Below, one piece after another: positions 8,461-17,521 of a stretch of 64,000 bases of DNA (its first letter is position 1; each line of letters starts with the position of its first letter). Made by a program: the position numbers and the translations under genes. This DNA comes from Solirubrobacteraceae bacterium (lineage in GTDB: Bacteria; Actinomycetota; Thermoleophilia; Solirubrobacterales; Solirubrobacteraceae): assembly GCA_031177685.1 (NCBI GenBank), contig JAPSGI010000007.1, positions 62,001-126,000 of the forward strand, given 5' to 3'. The notes under the pieces are model-generated. The model saw only the letters and a program-made list of their open reading frames with translations. It ran no database searches and had not been told where the DNA came from.

Positions 8461-9386
8461 CCCGGCAAAAAGCCGGCGCGGCGCGCGGAGCGCACGCCGC
8501 TGCGCGTGACGGCGCCCGCGGCCAGCCGGTACAGGGGCATCGACGCGGGCAGCCAGTAGCCCGAGCTGGTGTGCGGGGCGTAGAGGATTCCGTCGTCGCC
8601 CGATTCCAGCCAGCCCGTGTGCCGGTACTGGTGCTGTCCGATCGCGTAGCGCGCGAAGGAGTGCGCGAGGAGCCCCGCCCGGCGGCCGCCCGGCGGGACC
8701 AGCCCGTCCGCGGCCTGCAGCCGGATGCCGTCGGGCTCCGCGCCGGCGACGCGCACAGACACTGCGACGGGGAAGCCGTCGGCGCCGACCCAGCCGAGCA
8801 GGACGTGCGGACGCCGCTGCGCCCGCCGGGCCGCGCGCCCGTGGACGATCCGCGGGCCGGTCCCGCCGCGCGGCGGGCGCTGGGGCGCCGGGGGCTCGGC
8901 GGGCCAGGGCTCGCCGTGCACCTGCGGGCGCCCGCGGCACTCGCGGTCCGGCCAGACCGTGACGCGCCGCACGTCCACGGAGATCCCGGTGCGCCAGTGG
9001 TAGGCCGAGAGCCAGCGCTCCCACAGCGGCGCCATGTCGCGCGGGCCGGCGATGCGCTCCCAGGCCTCGAGGTGGCGCTCGAGCCAATCGCGCTCCTCGA
9101 AGGGCGACAGCGTCGCCTCGCCCTGCACGAGCACGTACTCCGGGCGCTCGCTGGAGCCGTGCTCGCGCGCGTGGTAGGCGAGCGCGACGCGCGGGTTCGC
9201 CCGGATGCGCTCGAGCTTGCGCCACAGCCCGACGGAGCTGCTCACGGGCTCGCCCGTACCCGCCTCGCGGTCCCACAGGCCGAGGTTGGTCAGCGGGTTC
9301 AGCACCACTCCGCGCGCCGGGGTCTGATAGGCGAAGGCGAGGGCATGGTCGCCGCGCAGGATCTCGTCGGCCTCCGGCGGCCACAC
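8457..9386 (-). CDS. Pyridoxamine 5'-phosphate oxidase-like (split-barrel flavin) protein
   Basis: 309 residues, start GTG 9386. The N-terminal part has a PPOX-like layout: an entry strand near FAYQTPARGVVLNPL, then KLERIRANPRVALAYHARE and YVLVQGEATLSPF, which match the barrel strands where flavin or F420 binds. A WERWLSAYHWR segment follows. The C-terminal third is less clear. Cofactor and substrate are unknown. Its stop codon interlocks with that of the S53 remnant in CTAG (8457-8460). It lies six bases after clpS on the same strand and may be read from the same promoter. Confidence 0.6.
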   Translation of the reverse strand: MWPPEADEILRGDHALAFAYQTPARGVVLNPLTNLGLWDREAGTGEPVSSSVGLWRKLERIRANPRVALAYHAREHGSSERPEYVLVQGEATLSPFEERDWLERHLEAWERIAGPRDMAPLWERWLSAYHWRTGISVDVRRVTVWPDRECRGRPQVHGEPWPAEPPAPQRPPRGGTGPRIVHGRAARRAQRRPHVLLGWVGADGFPVAVSVRVAGAEPDGIRLQAADGLVPPGGRRAGLLAHSFARYAIGQHQYRHTGWLESGDDGILYAPHTSSGYWLPASMPLYRLAAGAVTRSGVRSARRAGFLPG

Positions 9387-9392
9387 TTCGAT

Positions 9393-9680
9393 CTAGCCCT
9401 GCTCGAGCGGCGCCATCGTCAAGCCCGCGTCGTTGAGCTGCTCCCAGTAGAGCTCGGCGGGCTCGCGCGGCCCGGTCCAGACGATCGCCTGACCGGTGTT
9501 GTGTATGCGATCGGCGATGGCGTAGCCGCGGTCCAGCGTGACCCCCGGGACGAACCTCGCCAGCGTGTGGGCGACGTGGTCGAACGTGTTGTGGTCGTCG
9601 TTGCGCACGATCACGCGCCACGCGCCCCCGAGGCCCGAGCCGGGGTCGCCGGTGCGGGGTAGCTCGACGGTCTGGCTCAT
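9393..9680 (-). CDS. clpS: ATP-dependent Clp protease adaptor ClpS
   Basis: 95 residues, typical of ClpS. The conserved core is present: VIVRNDDHNTFDHV with the N-D-D-H/Y and phenylalanine, then DRIHNTGQAIVW, then a helix ending in GLTMAPLE. ClpS delivers N-degron substrates to ClpA/ClpC, and the Asp-Asp and His of the core line the binding pocket for the N-terminal residue. The gene stands alone from other clp genes. A TATCCT -10 hexamer lies 7 bp before its ATG, with no ribosome binding site, so the mRNA is probably leaderless. Confidence 0.93.
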   Translation of the reverse strand: MSQTVELPRTGDPGSGLGGAWRVIVRNDDHNTFDHVAHTLARFVPGVTLDRGYAIADRIHNTGQAIVWTGPREPAELYWEQLNDAGLTMAPLEQG

Positions 9681-9687
9681 CGTCGCG

Positions 9688-9693
9688 AGGATA
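9688..9693 (-). promoter_or_regulatory. clpS: -10 element TATCCT of clpS (leaderless)
   Basis: On the minus strand TATCCT ends 7 bp before the ATG at 9680. Transcription would start at or next to the A of the start codon. No Shine-Dalgarno sequence lies between. Confidence 0.5.
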
Positions 9694-9701
9694 CCCCCCG
9701 T

Positions 9702-11141
9702 TCAGCGCTGCATCGCCTTCGCGACGAGGAACTCCTCGATGGCGTAGCGGCCCAGCTCGCGGCCGTGGCCGGACTGCTTGAAGCCGCCGAACGGGGCGAG
9801 CGGATTGAACGTGCCGCCGTTGATCTCGACCTGACCGGTGCGGATGCGCCGCGCGACGCGCTCGGCGCGCTCCGGCGAGCCCGACCACACGCCGCCCGCC
9901 AGCCCGTACTCGCTGTCGTTGGCGATGCGCACGGCGTCGTCCTCGTCGTCGTAGGGGATGATCGTGAGCACCGGCCCGAAGATCTCCTCCTGGGCGATCG
10001 TCATGTCCGGGCGCACGCCCGAGAAGACCGTCGGGCGGACGAAGTACCCCCGCTCCAGGCCCTCGGGCGGCTCGTCCCCGCCGGTCACCAGTCGCGCGCC
10101 CTCCTCCGCGCCGCGCCGGATGTAGCCGCGCACGCGCTCGCGCTGCGTCTCGGACACCAGTGGGCCCAGCCGCGACGCCGGGTCGAACGGGTCGCCGGGC
10201 GTGAACTTCTCGGCCAGGGCGGCGGCGATCCGCTCGGCCTCCTCCAGGCGCTCGCGCGGGACCAGCATCCGCGTCAGGGCGCTGCAGGTCTGCCCCGAGT
10301 TCAAGAAGCACTTGGCCACGCCGTCGCTCACGGCGGCCTCGAGGTCGGCGTCGTCGAGGATCACGTTGGGCGACTTGCCGCCCAGCTCCAGCGCCACCGG
10401 CTTGACGCGTGCGGAGGCCAGCTCGCTCACGCGCCGGCCCGCCCGGGTGGAGCCCGTGAACGACACCATGTCGACCTCCGGGTCCGCCGCGATGGCCTCC
10501 CCCACGACCGGGCCGGTGCCGGTGACGAGGTTGAACACGCCCGGCGGCGCGCCGACCTCGTCGAAGATCTCGGCCAGCACGAAGGCGTTGAGCGGCACGA
10601 CCTCGCTGGGCTTGAGGACCACCGTGCAGCCCGCGGCCAGCGCGGGCGCCACCTTGGCGCAGATCTGGTGCAGCGGGTAGTTCCACGGGGTGATCGCGCC
10701 GACCACGCCGACCGGCTCGCGCACGACCAGCGAGTTGCCGATCTCCTCCTCCCACACGACCTCCTCCATCAGCCCCGGCATGGAGGAGAACGTCATCGTC
10801 GGCAGCCCGGCCTGGATGCCCTTCGACAGCGCCAGCGGCATGCCCAGCTCGCGTGCGACCAGGGCGGCGATCTCCCCGGAGCGCGCGCTCAGCGAGGCGG
10901 CGACCCCCTCCAGCAGCGCGGCGCGCCGCTCGCGGGGCGTCTGCGACCAGCCTTCGAAGGCCTCGCGGGCTGCGGCCACCGCGCGGTCCACGTCCGCGGG
11001 CGTGCCCGCGGGTATGCGCCCGATGACGTCCTCGGTCGCCGGGTTGACGACGTCGATGGTCTCGCCGCCGGCCGGGTCGATCCACTCCCCGCCGACGTAG
11101 AGCTTGTCGCGGACGGTGACTGCCTGCTCGGTGGTGGCCAT
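9702..11141 (-). CDS. NAD(P)-dependent aldehyde dehydrogenase
   Basis: 479 residues, the usual length. The catalytic marks are all present: ITPWNYP in the cofactor domain, LELGGKSP with the general-base Glu, and the nucleophile in NSGQTC near residue 286. EEIFGPVL and a C-terminal [12 protein letters not shown] complete the family pattern. The start ATG 11141 follows a GAGGAG ribosome binding site. It lies 11 bp after the GMC oxidoreductase gene, so the pair can oxidise an alcohol to aldehyde and then to acid. The substrate is unknown; the N-terminal half of the partner hints at long-chain alcohols. Confidence 0.92.
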   Translation of the reverse strand: MATTEQAVTVRDKLYVGGEWIDPAGGETIDVVNPATEDVIGRIPAGTPADVDRAVAAAREAFEGWSQTPRERRAALLEGVAASLSARSGEIAALVARELGMPLALSKGIQAGLPTMTFSSMPGLMEEVVWEEEIGNSLVVREPVGVVGAITPWNYPLHQICAKVAPALAAGCTVVLKPSEVVPLNAFVLAEIFDEVGAPPGVFNLVTGTGPVVGEAIAADPEVDMVSFTGSTRAGRRVSELASARVKPVALELGGKSPNVILDDADLEAAVSDGVAKCFLNSGQTCSALTRMLVPRERLEEAERIAAALAEKFTPGDPFDPASRLGPLVSETQRERVRGYIRRGAEEGARLVTGGDEPPEGLERGYFVRPTVFSGVRPDMTIAQEEIFGPVLTIIPYDDEDDAVRIANDSEYGLAGGVWSGSPERAERVARRIRTGQVEINGGTFNPLAPFGGFKQSGHGRELGRYAIEEFLVAKAMQR

Positions 11142-11152
11142 GCGGTCGCTCC

Positions 11153-13138
11153 TCAGGTCGTGGCGGGTTGGGCGGCGGGCTTGGCCCCGGCCGCCGCGGC
11201 GATCGCCTCGGCCGTGCGATGGGCGAGCGCCATGATCGTGATCATCGGGTTGGTGCCGGAGGCGGAGGGGAAGGCGCTGGCGTCTCCCACCCACACCCCG
11301 GGCGTGTCGTGCAGCTGGCCGTGCGGGTCGGCCACGCTGGTCGCGGGGTCCGCGCCCATCCGCGCCGTGCCCATCTGGTGGGCGGCGAACAGCCGGTGGC
11401 CGCCGAAGCGCAGTGGGATGCGCTGCAGCCGCGCCACGAAGGCGTCGAGGTCGTCGCCGCGGCGCCAGCGCGGCAGGCCGCCGGCCATCCCGACGATCTC
11501 CCGCGCGCCGGCCGCCTCGTGCAGGCGCGCCTGCGCGTCCAGCGCGCGGTGGCTGTTGCGCACGTCGAGCTCGTCGGTCAGCGCGTACCAGGGCACGGCC
11601 TGGCCGTTCGCGTCGACCTCCACGCGCCCGGCGCCGCGGTCGCGGATCAGCCCGATGAAGGTCGCGCCGTAGGGCACCTGCTCCATCAGCGCCTTGTGCG
11701 CGCGGGCGCCGGTGAAGGGCAGCGCCGAGCCGATCAGGCCGGGCGCGTACTGGGCGCTCTCGATCAGGAAGCCGTGCCCGTCCTCGGCGCCGGCGAACTC
11801 GTCGACCAGGCCGGTCTGGGGCGGGCCCCACCAAGCGCGCTGGTCGCGGTCGTAGATGCCGTAGACGGCGGTGCACGGGTGCAGGTGCAGGTTGTGGCCC
11901 ACGGCCGGGCCGCCGATGCCCGAGCGCAGCAGCAGCGCCGGCGACTCCAGCGCGCCCGCGGCCACGACGACCTGGGGCGCGCGCACCGTGACGCGGGCGC
12001 CGCGGCCGGTGTCGGGGTCCGCGTAGGTGGCCTGCACGCCCGCCGCGCGGCCGGCCTCCACCAGGACCCGCTCGGCCCACGTGCGGGCCAGGATGCGGGC
12101 ACCGTGGCCGGCGGCGTCCACGAGGTACGTCTTGGCCGTGGAGAGCTTGGCGCCGGAGGGGTCGCCGAAGCCCATGTAGGCCGCGGTCTCGGGGCTGTAG
12201 CGGTCGGGGTCGGCGTTGCGCGTGATCGTGGCGAACGACCACCCGAGCCGCTCGGCGCCCTCGCGCATGCGCTCGTGGGGACCGTTGAGGTCCGAGCACT
12301 CGCCGGTCACGTTCAGCCGGCCCCAGACGGCTTCCAGGTGGCGCTCGAAGTCCGGGCCGCCCACGTCCTCCAGCCCCTCGCGCGCCCATTCCTCGCGCAC
12401 CGACGGCTTGGTGCGCAGGCAGTTGGTCCAGTTGATCACGGTCCCGCCGCCCAGCGTCGCGCCGGCCTGCAGCGTCACGTTGAGGTCCGCGGTGGTCTGC
12501 GGGCCGCCGCGCCAGTACATCCGCTGGTAGGCGGGCAGCTCGAGCTGGTCGAAGTCCGCGTCGTCGTAGTAGCCGCCGGCCTCCAGCACGACCACGCTCG
12601 CGCCGGCCTCGGCCAGCTTGGCCGCGATCACGCCGCCGCCGGCGCCCGAGCCGACGACGCACACGTCGGCCTCCAGCTCCAGCTCGTCGCCCTCCGGGAC
12701 CAGTGGCTGCAGCGGCTTGGGCGCCGCGGGCGGCGCGACCGCGGGGCCGGGATAGCCGAAGACGTCCCAGTTGGGGTTGCGCCCGGTCGCGGGATCGGGC
12801 GCGCCGTAGGCGATGAACAGCGTGAGCCCGATCAGCGCCCCGGTCCCCGCCGCCGCCTCGGGTCCCAGGAGCGAGACGTTGCGCAGCAGCTGCTCGCGCG
12901 ACGCCTGCGACGCGCGCAGGAACCCCTGCTGCCCCAGGCCGTCGAGGAGCTCGATGAGCCCGTCGCGCTGGTCGGGCGGGAGGCCGAGCAGGGTCTCCTC
13001 CGCGAGCGCGGGAACCCCGAGGTCGCCGGCGCTGCGCGCCCAGAGCCCGTGCGGGTCGGGGTCACGCGCGATCGAGGGGACCACCGTGTCGCAGACGGCC
13101 GCCAGCAGCGCCCTGCGCGTCTCGTCGAGCTCGGTCAT
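11153..13138 (-). CDS. GMC-family FAD alcohol oxidoreductase (long-chain-alcohol oxidase-like)
   Basis: 661 residues. An N-terminal domain of about 150 residues precedes the FAD dinucleotide site [19 protein letters not shown] (from about 162), as in long-chain fatty alcohol oxidases. GMC marks follow: [13 protein letters not shown], a [13 protein letters not shown] segment, and at the C-terminus HQMGTARMG with [12 protein letters not shown] holding the His and Asn of the active site. An AGGAGGG ribosome binding site precedes ATG 13138. The aldehyde dehydrogenase downstream would take the aldehyde produced. Confidence 0.9.
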   Translation of the reverse strand: MTELDETRRALLAAVCDTVVPSIARDPDPHGLWARSAGDLGVPALAEETLLGLPPDQRDGLIELLDGLGQQGFLRASQASREQLLRNVSLLGPEAAAGTGALIGLTLFIAYGAPDPATGRNPNWDVFGYPGPAVAPPAAPKPLQPLVPEGDELELEADVCVVGSGAGGGVIAAKLAEAGASVVVLEAGGYYDDADFDQLELPAYQRMYWRGGPQTTADLNVTLQAGATLGGGTVINWTNCLRTKPSVREEWAREGLEDVGGPDFERHLEAVWGRLNVTGECSDLNGPHERMREGAERLGWSFATITRNADPDRYSPETAAYMGFGDPSGAKLSTAKTYLVDAAGHGARILARTWAERVLVEAGRAAGVQATYADPDTGRGARVTVRAPQVVVAAGALESPALLLRSGIGGPAVGHNLHLHPCTAVYGIYDRDQRAWWGPPQTGLVDEFAGAEDGHGFLIESAQYAPGLIGSALPFTGARAHKALMEQVPYGATFIGLIRDRGAGRVEVDANGQAVPWYALTDELDVRNSHRALDAQARLHEAAGAREIVGMAGGLPRWRRGDDLDAFVARLQRIPLRFGGHRLFAAHQMGTARMGADPATSVADPHGQLHDTPGVWVGDASAFPSASGTNPMITIMALAHRTAEAIAAAAGAKPAAQPATT

Positions 13139-13212
13139 CCACCCTCCTCTCTACCCCGCCCCCGTGGTTGCAGTGTCGCGCATGCGCCCCGCGCGATCCA
13201 CTCCGAGGCGCG

Positions 13213-13626
13213 TCAACCGCCCGGGCTCATCGTCCGCAGGCCAGCGAGCCGGGCCGCCGCGCTCTGGCGCTCGTCGTAGGACACGAAGGCGTCGAGCGGA
13301 CCTGCGTCCGCCGCCGCGGCGACGTGGATGGCGTCCAGCGCGCGCAGTCCCGGCTCGGCCAGGGCGCCCGCGGCCACGAGGATGGCTCGGTCGACCGCCA
13401 GCAGCGCGAGCGCGTCGAGCACCTCCGCGCCACGCTCGATCAGGGCGTCGAGCGGGAGTCGCGCGTCGTCCGCGGCGGCGCGCCGGATGGCCCGGGGCAC
13501 CTCGGCGAGGACCAGCTCGCAGGCGACGAGGTCCGCGTCCTCGAGGAAGGCGCGCAGCGCCGCGGTCTCCGGCTCCGCGCGGACGAGCTTGACGAGCGCC
13601 GACGCGTCGACGTAGAACAGCGGCAC
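13213..13626 (-). CDS. vapC: VapC-family PIN-domain ribonuclease toxin
   Basis: 137 residues, start GTG 13626, three bases after the antitoxin stop. The PIN domain acids are visible: Asp in FYVDASALVKL, Glu in ELVLAEV, Asp in LDAIHVAAA and Asp in FVSYDERQ. These would bind Mg/Mn and cut RNA, usually tRNA or rRNA in this family. Tight coupling to the Phd/YefM-type antitoxin upstream is the standard order. The cellular target cannot be told from sequence. Confidence 0.88.
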   Translation of the reverse strand: MPLFYVDASALVKLVRAEPETAALRAFLEDADLVACELVLAEVPRAIRRAAADDARLPLDALIERGAEVLDALALLAVDRAILVAAGALAEPGLRALDAIHVAAAADAGPLDAFVSYDERQSAAARLAGLRTMSPGG

Positions 13627-13629
13627 GCG

Positions 13630-13908
13630 TCAGCGTTCGCCGCGGATGTCGTCGAGCGCACGGCTCAGCGAGTGCGGGTCGCCTGTGAGCTCCAGCGGCT
13701 CGGGCAAACCGCGCCGGACGGGCGGCGAGACGCGCCCGGCCGCGATCAGCCGGTCGAGGGCCGGGCCCGTGTCGGGCGGCGGCCCGAGCTCCGCGACCGG
13801 CCGGTTGCGGTCGGTGACCACGAGGCGCTCACCGCGCTCGACGCGCCGCAGGTAGCGGCTGAGGTTCTGACGCAGCTCGGCGACACCGACGGCGTGCTTC
13901 ATGTACAT
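13630..13908 (-). CDS. vapB: Phd/YefM-family antitoxin
   Basis: 92 residues from ATG 13908; a second ATG two codons later (13902) is equally possible. The N-terminus GVAELRQNLSRYLRRVERGE and VVTDRNRPVAEL is the Phd/YefM DNA-binding fold. The C-terminal part (from about 50) would wrap the PIN toxin. A perfect 16-bp palindrome covers both possible start codons and is the likely autoregulatory site. Confidence 0.88.
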   Translation of the reverse strand: MYMKHAVGVAELRQNLSRYLRRVERGERLVVTDRNRPVAELGPPPDTGPALDRLIAAGRVSPPVRRGLPEPLELTGDPHSLSRALDDIRGER

Positions 13909-13912
13909 GAAG
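13897..13912 (-). promoter_or_regulatory. Perfect 16-bp palindrome over the vapB start (autoregulatory operator)
   Basis: CTTCATGTACATGAAG is fully self-complementary and covers both candidate start codons of the antitoxin. The Phd/YefM antitoxin and its toxin complex normally bind a palindrome in exactly this place. Confidence 0.6.
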
Positions 13913-13927
13913 GTAGCAGGACGCCTG

Positions 13928-14746
13928 TCAGGCGTCGCGCCGGCGCCAGTAGCGGTCCAACCCGAGGTACTGCAGCTCGGGCGGGCAGGCCTGGAGGTAG
14001 ACGTCGGGGTCGGCCGTGGCGGCCATGTCCTCGCGCACGCGGGCCTCGAAGGCGGGCGGGTCGAGGTCCCGGGCCAGCGTCCCCCAGTGCGCGAGCGCGT
14101 CGCGCATGCGCGCGAGGTGCTCGTAAGGGCGGTCGATCGGGCCGAAATGGGTGAGCCCGAGCGAGTCCGGCTTCCATCCCGCGACCAGCGAGATCGAGCG
14201 GTTCCACGCCTCGAGGTCGATGTCGGGCGGCGGCGTGGGCGGGATCACCGGCCCGCCGGGCAGGACCTGCACTCCCGCGACATCGCCCACGAAGGCGCGG
14301 CCGCTGTCCTCGTGCAGGTAGCAGACGTGGTGGGAGGCATGGCCGGGCGTGTAGGCCACGCGGAAGCCGTCCACCGTCTCCCCGCCGGCCAGCGACCGGA
14401 CGTTCTCCTGCGGGACGGGCACGATCTCGCCCCACAGGCGCTCCATGTCGTCGCCGTACAGCCGCCCCGCGCTGGCCAGCAGCTTGGCGGGGTCGACCAG
14501 GTGGCGCGCCCCGCGCTCGTGCACGTACACCTCCACGTCCGGCCAGCGCCGAACCAGCGCACCGGTCGCGCCTGCGTGGTCGAGGTGGATGTGCGTGAGC
14601 AGCACCGCACGGGGCGGCTCCGCGCCCAGCTCCTCCACCAGCGTCGCCAGCGAGGACTCCGGCCCGGGATCGATCAGCACGTCGCCGACCTGCCAGCAGC
14701 AGATCACCCGCTCCCGGCCCAGGTGACGGACGTCGATCGGTCGCAT
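13928..14746 (-). CDS. MBL-fold metallo-hydrolase
   Basis: 272 residues. The metallo-beta-lactamase fold shows in THIHLDHAG (near 50-58), PGHASHHVCY, FVGDVAG and a late LTHFGP, giving the five His and two Asp metal ligands of a dinuclear centre. There is no added domain. Related proteins are glyoxalase II-like or lactonase-like hydrolases; the substrate is unknown. It stands alone between vapBC and a divergent membrane protein gene. Confidence 0.85.
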   Translation of the reverse strand: MRPIDVRHLGRERVICCWQVGDVLIDPGPESSLATLVEELGAEPPRAVLLTHIHLDHAGATGALVRRWPDVEVYVHERGARHLVDPAKLLASAGRLYGDDMERLWGEIVPVPQENVRSLAGGETVDGFRVAYTPGHASHHVCYLHEDSGRAFVGDVAGVQVLPGGPVIPPTPPPDIDLEAWNRSISLVAGWKPDSLGLTHFGPIDRPYEHLARMRDALAHWGTLARDLDPPAFEARVREDMAATADPDVYLQACPPELQYLGLDRYWRRRDA

Positions 14747-14756
14747 TCGCCCGGAA

Positions 14757-14766
14757 CACCTACCAT
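14757..14766. promoter_or_regulatory. Divergent -10 elements sharing TA (TAGGTG minus, TACCAT plus)
   Basis: On the plus strand TACCAT (14761-14766) lies 9 bp before GTG 14776. On the minus strand TAGGTG (14757-14762) lies 10 bp before ATG 14746. The two hexamers overlap by the shared TA. The minus element is a weak match because its last base is not T. Confidence 0.35.
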
Positions 14767-14775
14767 GGCGCGGCC

Positions 14776-15507
14776 GTGGACCTCGAGCTGCAGCTCCCCA
14801 CGCACTTCCTGGGGCACGACGGCCAGCGTGCGGGGTTCCTGCTGCTGGCCGGCTTTCTGAGCTCGTGGCTGTTCATCCGCACCAGTGCACGCATGATCCG
14901 CGCGCAGGTCTCGTGGTGGCCCGGCAACGTGGAGACCAAGGGCGGCCTGCACATCCACCACCTGGTGTGGGGGATCTGCCTGCTGATGGCCACCGGATTC
15001 CTGGGCTTCGCCCTGCAGCCGGAGAGCCCGTGGGTGGAGGTCCTGGCCGTCCTGTTCGGGATCGGGATGGGGCTGACGCTCGACGAGTTCGCCCTGTGGC
15101 TGCACCTGCGCGACGTCTACTGGACCGACCAGGGCCGCTCGTCGGTCGACGCCGTCGTGATCGCGCTGATCCTCGGCGGCATGGTCGTGGCGGGCGCCGC
15201 GCCGTGGGAGGTCGAGGACGCCGGAGGCTCGATCACGGCCATCGCCGTGGCCGTGACGATCGCGGTGTTCTACTCCACGCTGTCGATCCTCAAGGGCAAG
15301 CCATGGCTGGGGCTGTTCGGGCTGTTCGTCCCGGCCATCGCGCTCGTCGGCGCCATCCGCCTCGCCAAGCCCGGCTCGCCGTGGGCGCGGCGCCGCTACA
15401 AGCCGGGCTCGCGCAAGCTCGCGCGCGCGCAGGCGCGCTGGGAACGCATCGAGCACCGCCGCCGCCGCGCGCTCGACGCCATCGCCGGCGCCCCCTCCGA
15501 CGCCTGA
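14776..15507 (+). CDS. Integral membrane protein of unknown function
   Basis: 243 residues with about five hydrophobic segments between residues 20 and 195, then a basic, Arg-rich cytoplasmic tail. Conserved-looking polar motifs sit at membrane edges: GGLHIHHLVWG near 57 and TLDEFALWLHL near 100, which could bind a metal or proton. No transporter signature is present. Starts GTG 14776 with a -10-like hexamer 9 bp upstream and no ribosome binding site. Related proteins occur in actinobacteria without assigned function as far as I know. Confidence 0.75.
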   Translation: MDLELQLPTHFLGHDGQRAGFLLLAGFLSSWLFIRTSARMIRAQVSWWPGNVETKGGLHIHHLVWGICLLMATGFLGFALQPESPWVEVLAVLFGIGMGLTLDEFALWLHLRDVYWTDQGRSSVDAVVIALILGGMVVAGAAPWEVEDAGGSITAIAVAVTIAVFYSTLSILKGKPWLGLFGLFVPAIALVGAIRLAKPGSPWARRRYKPGSRKLARAQARWERIEHRRRRALDAIAGAPSDA

Positions 15508-15517
15508 GCCCGGCCGA

Positions 15518-15523
15518 TACCAT
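15518..15523 (+). promoter_or_regulatory. ecm: -10-like TACCAT before ecm
   Basis: TACCAT ends 9 bp before ATG 15533, within the 25 bp between the membrane protein gene and ecm. No Shine-Dalgarno sequence is seen, so ecm-meaB may start from its own near-leaderless promoter. Confidence 0.4.
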
Positions 15524-15532
15524 CCCTGCGGG

Positions 15533-17521
15533 ATGAGCGAGCACCGTCTGCCCGAGCGCGATCGTCCGTGGCTGATGCGCACGTACGCCGGCCACTCCAC
15601 GGCCAGGGCGTCCAACGAGCTCTATCGCCGCAACCTCGCCAAGGGGCAGACCGGACTGTCGGTGGCGTTCGACCTGCCGACGCAGACGGGGTACGACTGC
15701 GACCACGAGCTGGCCCGGGGCGAGGTCGGCAAGGTCGGCGTGGCGATCTCGCACAAGGGCGACATGCACGCGCTGCTCGACGGCATCCCGCTGGACGAGA
15801 TGAACACGTCGATGACGATCAACGCCACCGCGCCGTGGCTGCTGGCGCTCTACGTGGCCGTGGCCGAGGAGAACGGCATCGACGGGTCCAAGCTCTCGGG
15901 CACCACGCAGAACGACATCCTCAAGGAATATCTCTCGCGGGGCACGTACGCCTTCCCGCCCGGTCCCTCCATGCGGCTGATCGCCGACGTCGTCGCCTAC
16001 ACCGTCGAGCACGTCCCGCGCTGGAACCCCATCAACGTCTGCTCCTACCACCTGCAGGAGGCCGGGGCGACGCCGGTCCAGGAGATCGCCTACGCGATGG
16101 CCAACGCCATGGCGGTCCTGGACGCGGTGCGCGAGCGGGTGGACGAGTCGCTGATGCCCACGGTGTTCGGCCGCATCTCGTTCTTCGTCAACGCCGGGGT
16201 GCGGTTCGTGGAGGAGCACGCCAAGCTGCGCGCGATGTCCCTGCTGTGGGACGAGCTGGGACGCGAGCGCTACGACGTCGAGGACCCCAAGCTGCGCCGC
16301 TTCCGCTACGGCGTGCAGGTCAACTCGCTCGGTCTGACCGAGGCCCAGCCGGAGAACAACGTGCAGCGCATCGTGCTGGAAGCCCTCGCGGTGACGCTGG
16401 GGCGCAGCGCCCGGGCGCGCGCCATCCAGCTGCCCGCCTGGAACGAGGCGCTCGGCCTGCCGCGGCCCTGGGACCAGCAGTGGTCGCTGCGCATCCAGCA
16501 GGTGCTCGCCTTCGAGACCGACCTGCTCGAGTACCCGGACGTCTTCGAGGGCTCCAAGGTGATGGACGGGCTGGTGGAGGAGCTGGTCACCGGTGCGCGC
16601 GAGGAGATGACGCGCGTGGCCGAGCGCGGCGGCGCGGTGGAGGCCGTCGGCTACATGAAGTCCGAGCTGGTCTCCTCACACCGCGAGCGCGTGCGGCGCA
16701 TCGAGGACGGCGACCTGACCGTGGTCGGGATCAACCGCTTCACCGAGACGGAGCCCTCGCCGCTGACGGCCGACGCCGAGGGCGGCATCCTCGTCGTCGA
16801 TCCCGACGTCGAGGCCGAGCAGATCGCCGCGCTGGAGCGCTGGCGCGCCGAGCGCGACGAGGACGCGGTCCGCGCGGCGCTGGACGAGCTGCGCCGCGTC
16901 GCGCGCTCGGAGTCCGAGAACATCATGCCGGCGAGCATCGCCGCCGCCCACGCCGGCGTGACCACCGGCGAGTGGGCGCAGGCCCTGCGCGACGCCTTCG
17001 GCGACTACCGCGCGCCGACCGGAGTCGGCGAGGCGGTCGCGGGCGCCACTAGCGAGGAGCTGGAGTCGCTGCGCGAGGAGGTCGACCGCGTGTCCGACGC
17101 GCTCGGGCGCCGGCTCAAGGTGCTCGTGGGCAAGCCCGGCCTGGACGGCCACTCCAACGGCGCCGAGCAGATCGCCGTCCGTGGGCGCGACGTCGGCATG
17201 GAGGTCGTGTACGAGGGCATCCGCCTGACGCCGTCGCAGATCGCCGCCTCGGCGCTGCAGGAGGGCGTCCACGTGATCGGGCTGTCGATCCTGTCCGGCT
17301 CGCACCGCGAGCTGATCCCGTCGGTGATCGCGCAGCTGCGCGAGGCCGGCGTGGACGCCCCCGTCGTGATCGGCGGCATCATCCCCGAGGCCGACGCGGC
17401 CGCCCTGCGCGAGGCCGGCGTCGCCGCCGTCTACACCCCGAAGGACTTCGACCTCAACCGCATCATGCGCGACATCGTCGGCCTGGTCGCCCAGCACCAC
17501 GGCCTCGCCGCGGCCGCGTGA
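15533..17521 (+). CDS. ecm: Ethylmalonyl-CoA mutase (adenosylcobalamin-dependent)
   Basis: 662 residues, a single-chain mutase with a catalytic barrel and a C-terminal B12 domain. The wording is that of Ecm/MeaA rather than methylmalonyl-CoA mutase: RTYAGHSTARASNELYR, MNTSMTINATAPWLLALY, and YSDLLEY-like LAFETDLLEYPD. The cobalamin motif D-x-H-x-x-G lies in KPGLDGHSNGAEQI near residue 540. It converts ethylmalonyl-CoA to methylsuccinyl-CoA, the step after Ccr and an epimerase. Its stop overlaps the GTG of meaB by four bases, fitting a mutase and its GTPase chaperone. Confidence 0.93.
   Translation: MSEHRLPERDRPWLMRTYAGHSTARASNELYRRNLAKGQTGLSVAFDLPTQTGYDCDHELARGEVGKVGVAISHKGDMHALLDGIPLDEMNTSMTINATAPWLLALYVAVAEENGIDGSKLSGTTQNDILKEYLSRGTYAFPPGPSMRLIADVVAYTVEHVPRWNPINVCSYHLQEAGATPVQEIAYAMANAMAVLDAVRERVDESLMPTVFGRISFFVNAGVRFVEEHAKLRAMSLLWDELGRERYDVEDPKLRRFRYGVQVNSLGLTEAQPENNVQRIVLEALAVTLGRSARARAIQLPAWNEALGLPRPWDQQWSLRIQQVLAFETDLLEYPDVFEGSKVMDGLVEELVTGAREEMTRVAERGGAVEAVGYMKSELVSSHRERVRRIEDGDLTVVGINRFTETEPSPLTADAEGGILVVDPDVEAEQIAALERWRAERDEDAVRAALDELRRVARSESENIMPASIAAAHAGVTTGEWAQALRDAFGDYRAPTGVGEAVAGATSEELESLREEVDRVSDALGRRLKVLVGKPGLDGHSNGAEQIAVRGRDVGMEVVYEGIRLTPSQIAASALQEGVHVIGLSILSGSHRELIPSVIAQLREAGVDAPVVIGGIIPEADAAALREAGVAAVYTPKDFDLNRIMRDIVGLVAQHHGLAAAA

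Noticed and set aside
8461-8478. CCGGC-AAAAA-GCCGG hairpin as a terminator
   Set aside because: It lies inside the last codons of the minus-strand PPOX-like gene and has no T tract; a chance product of Gly/Pro codons is sufficient.
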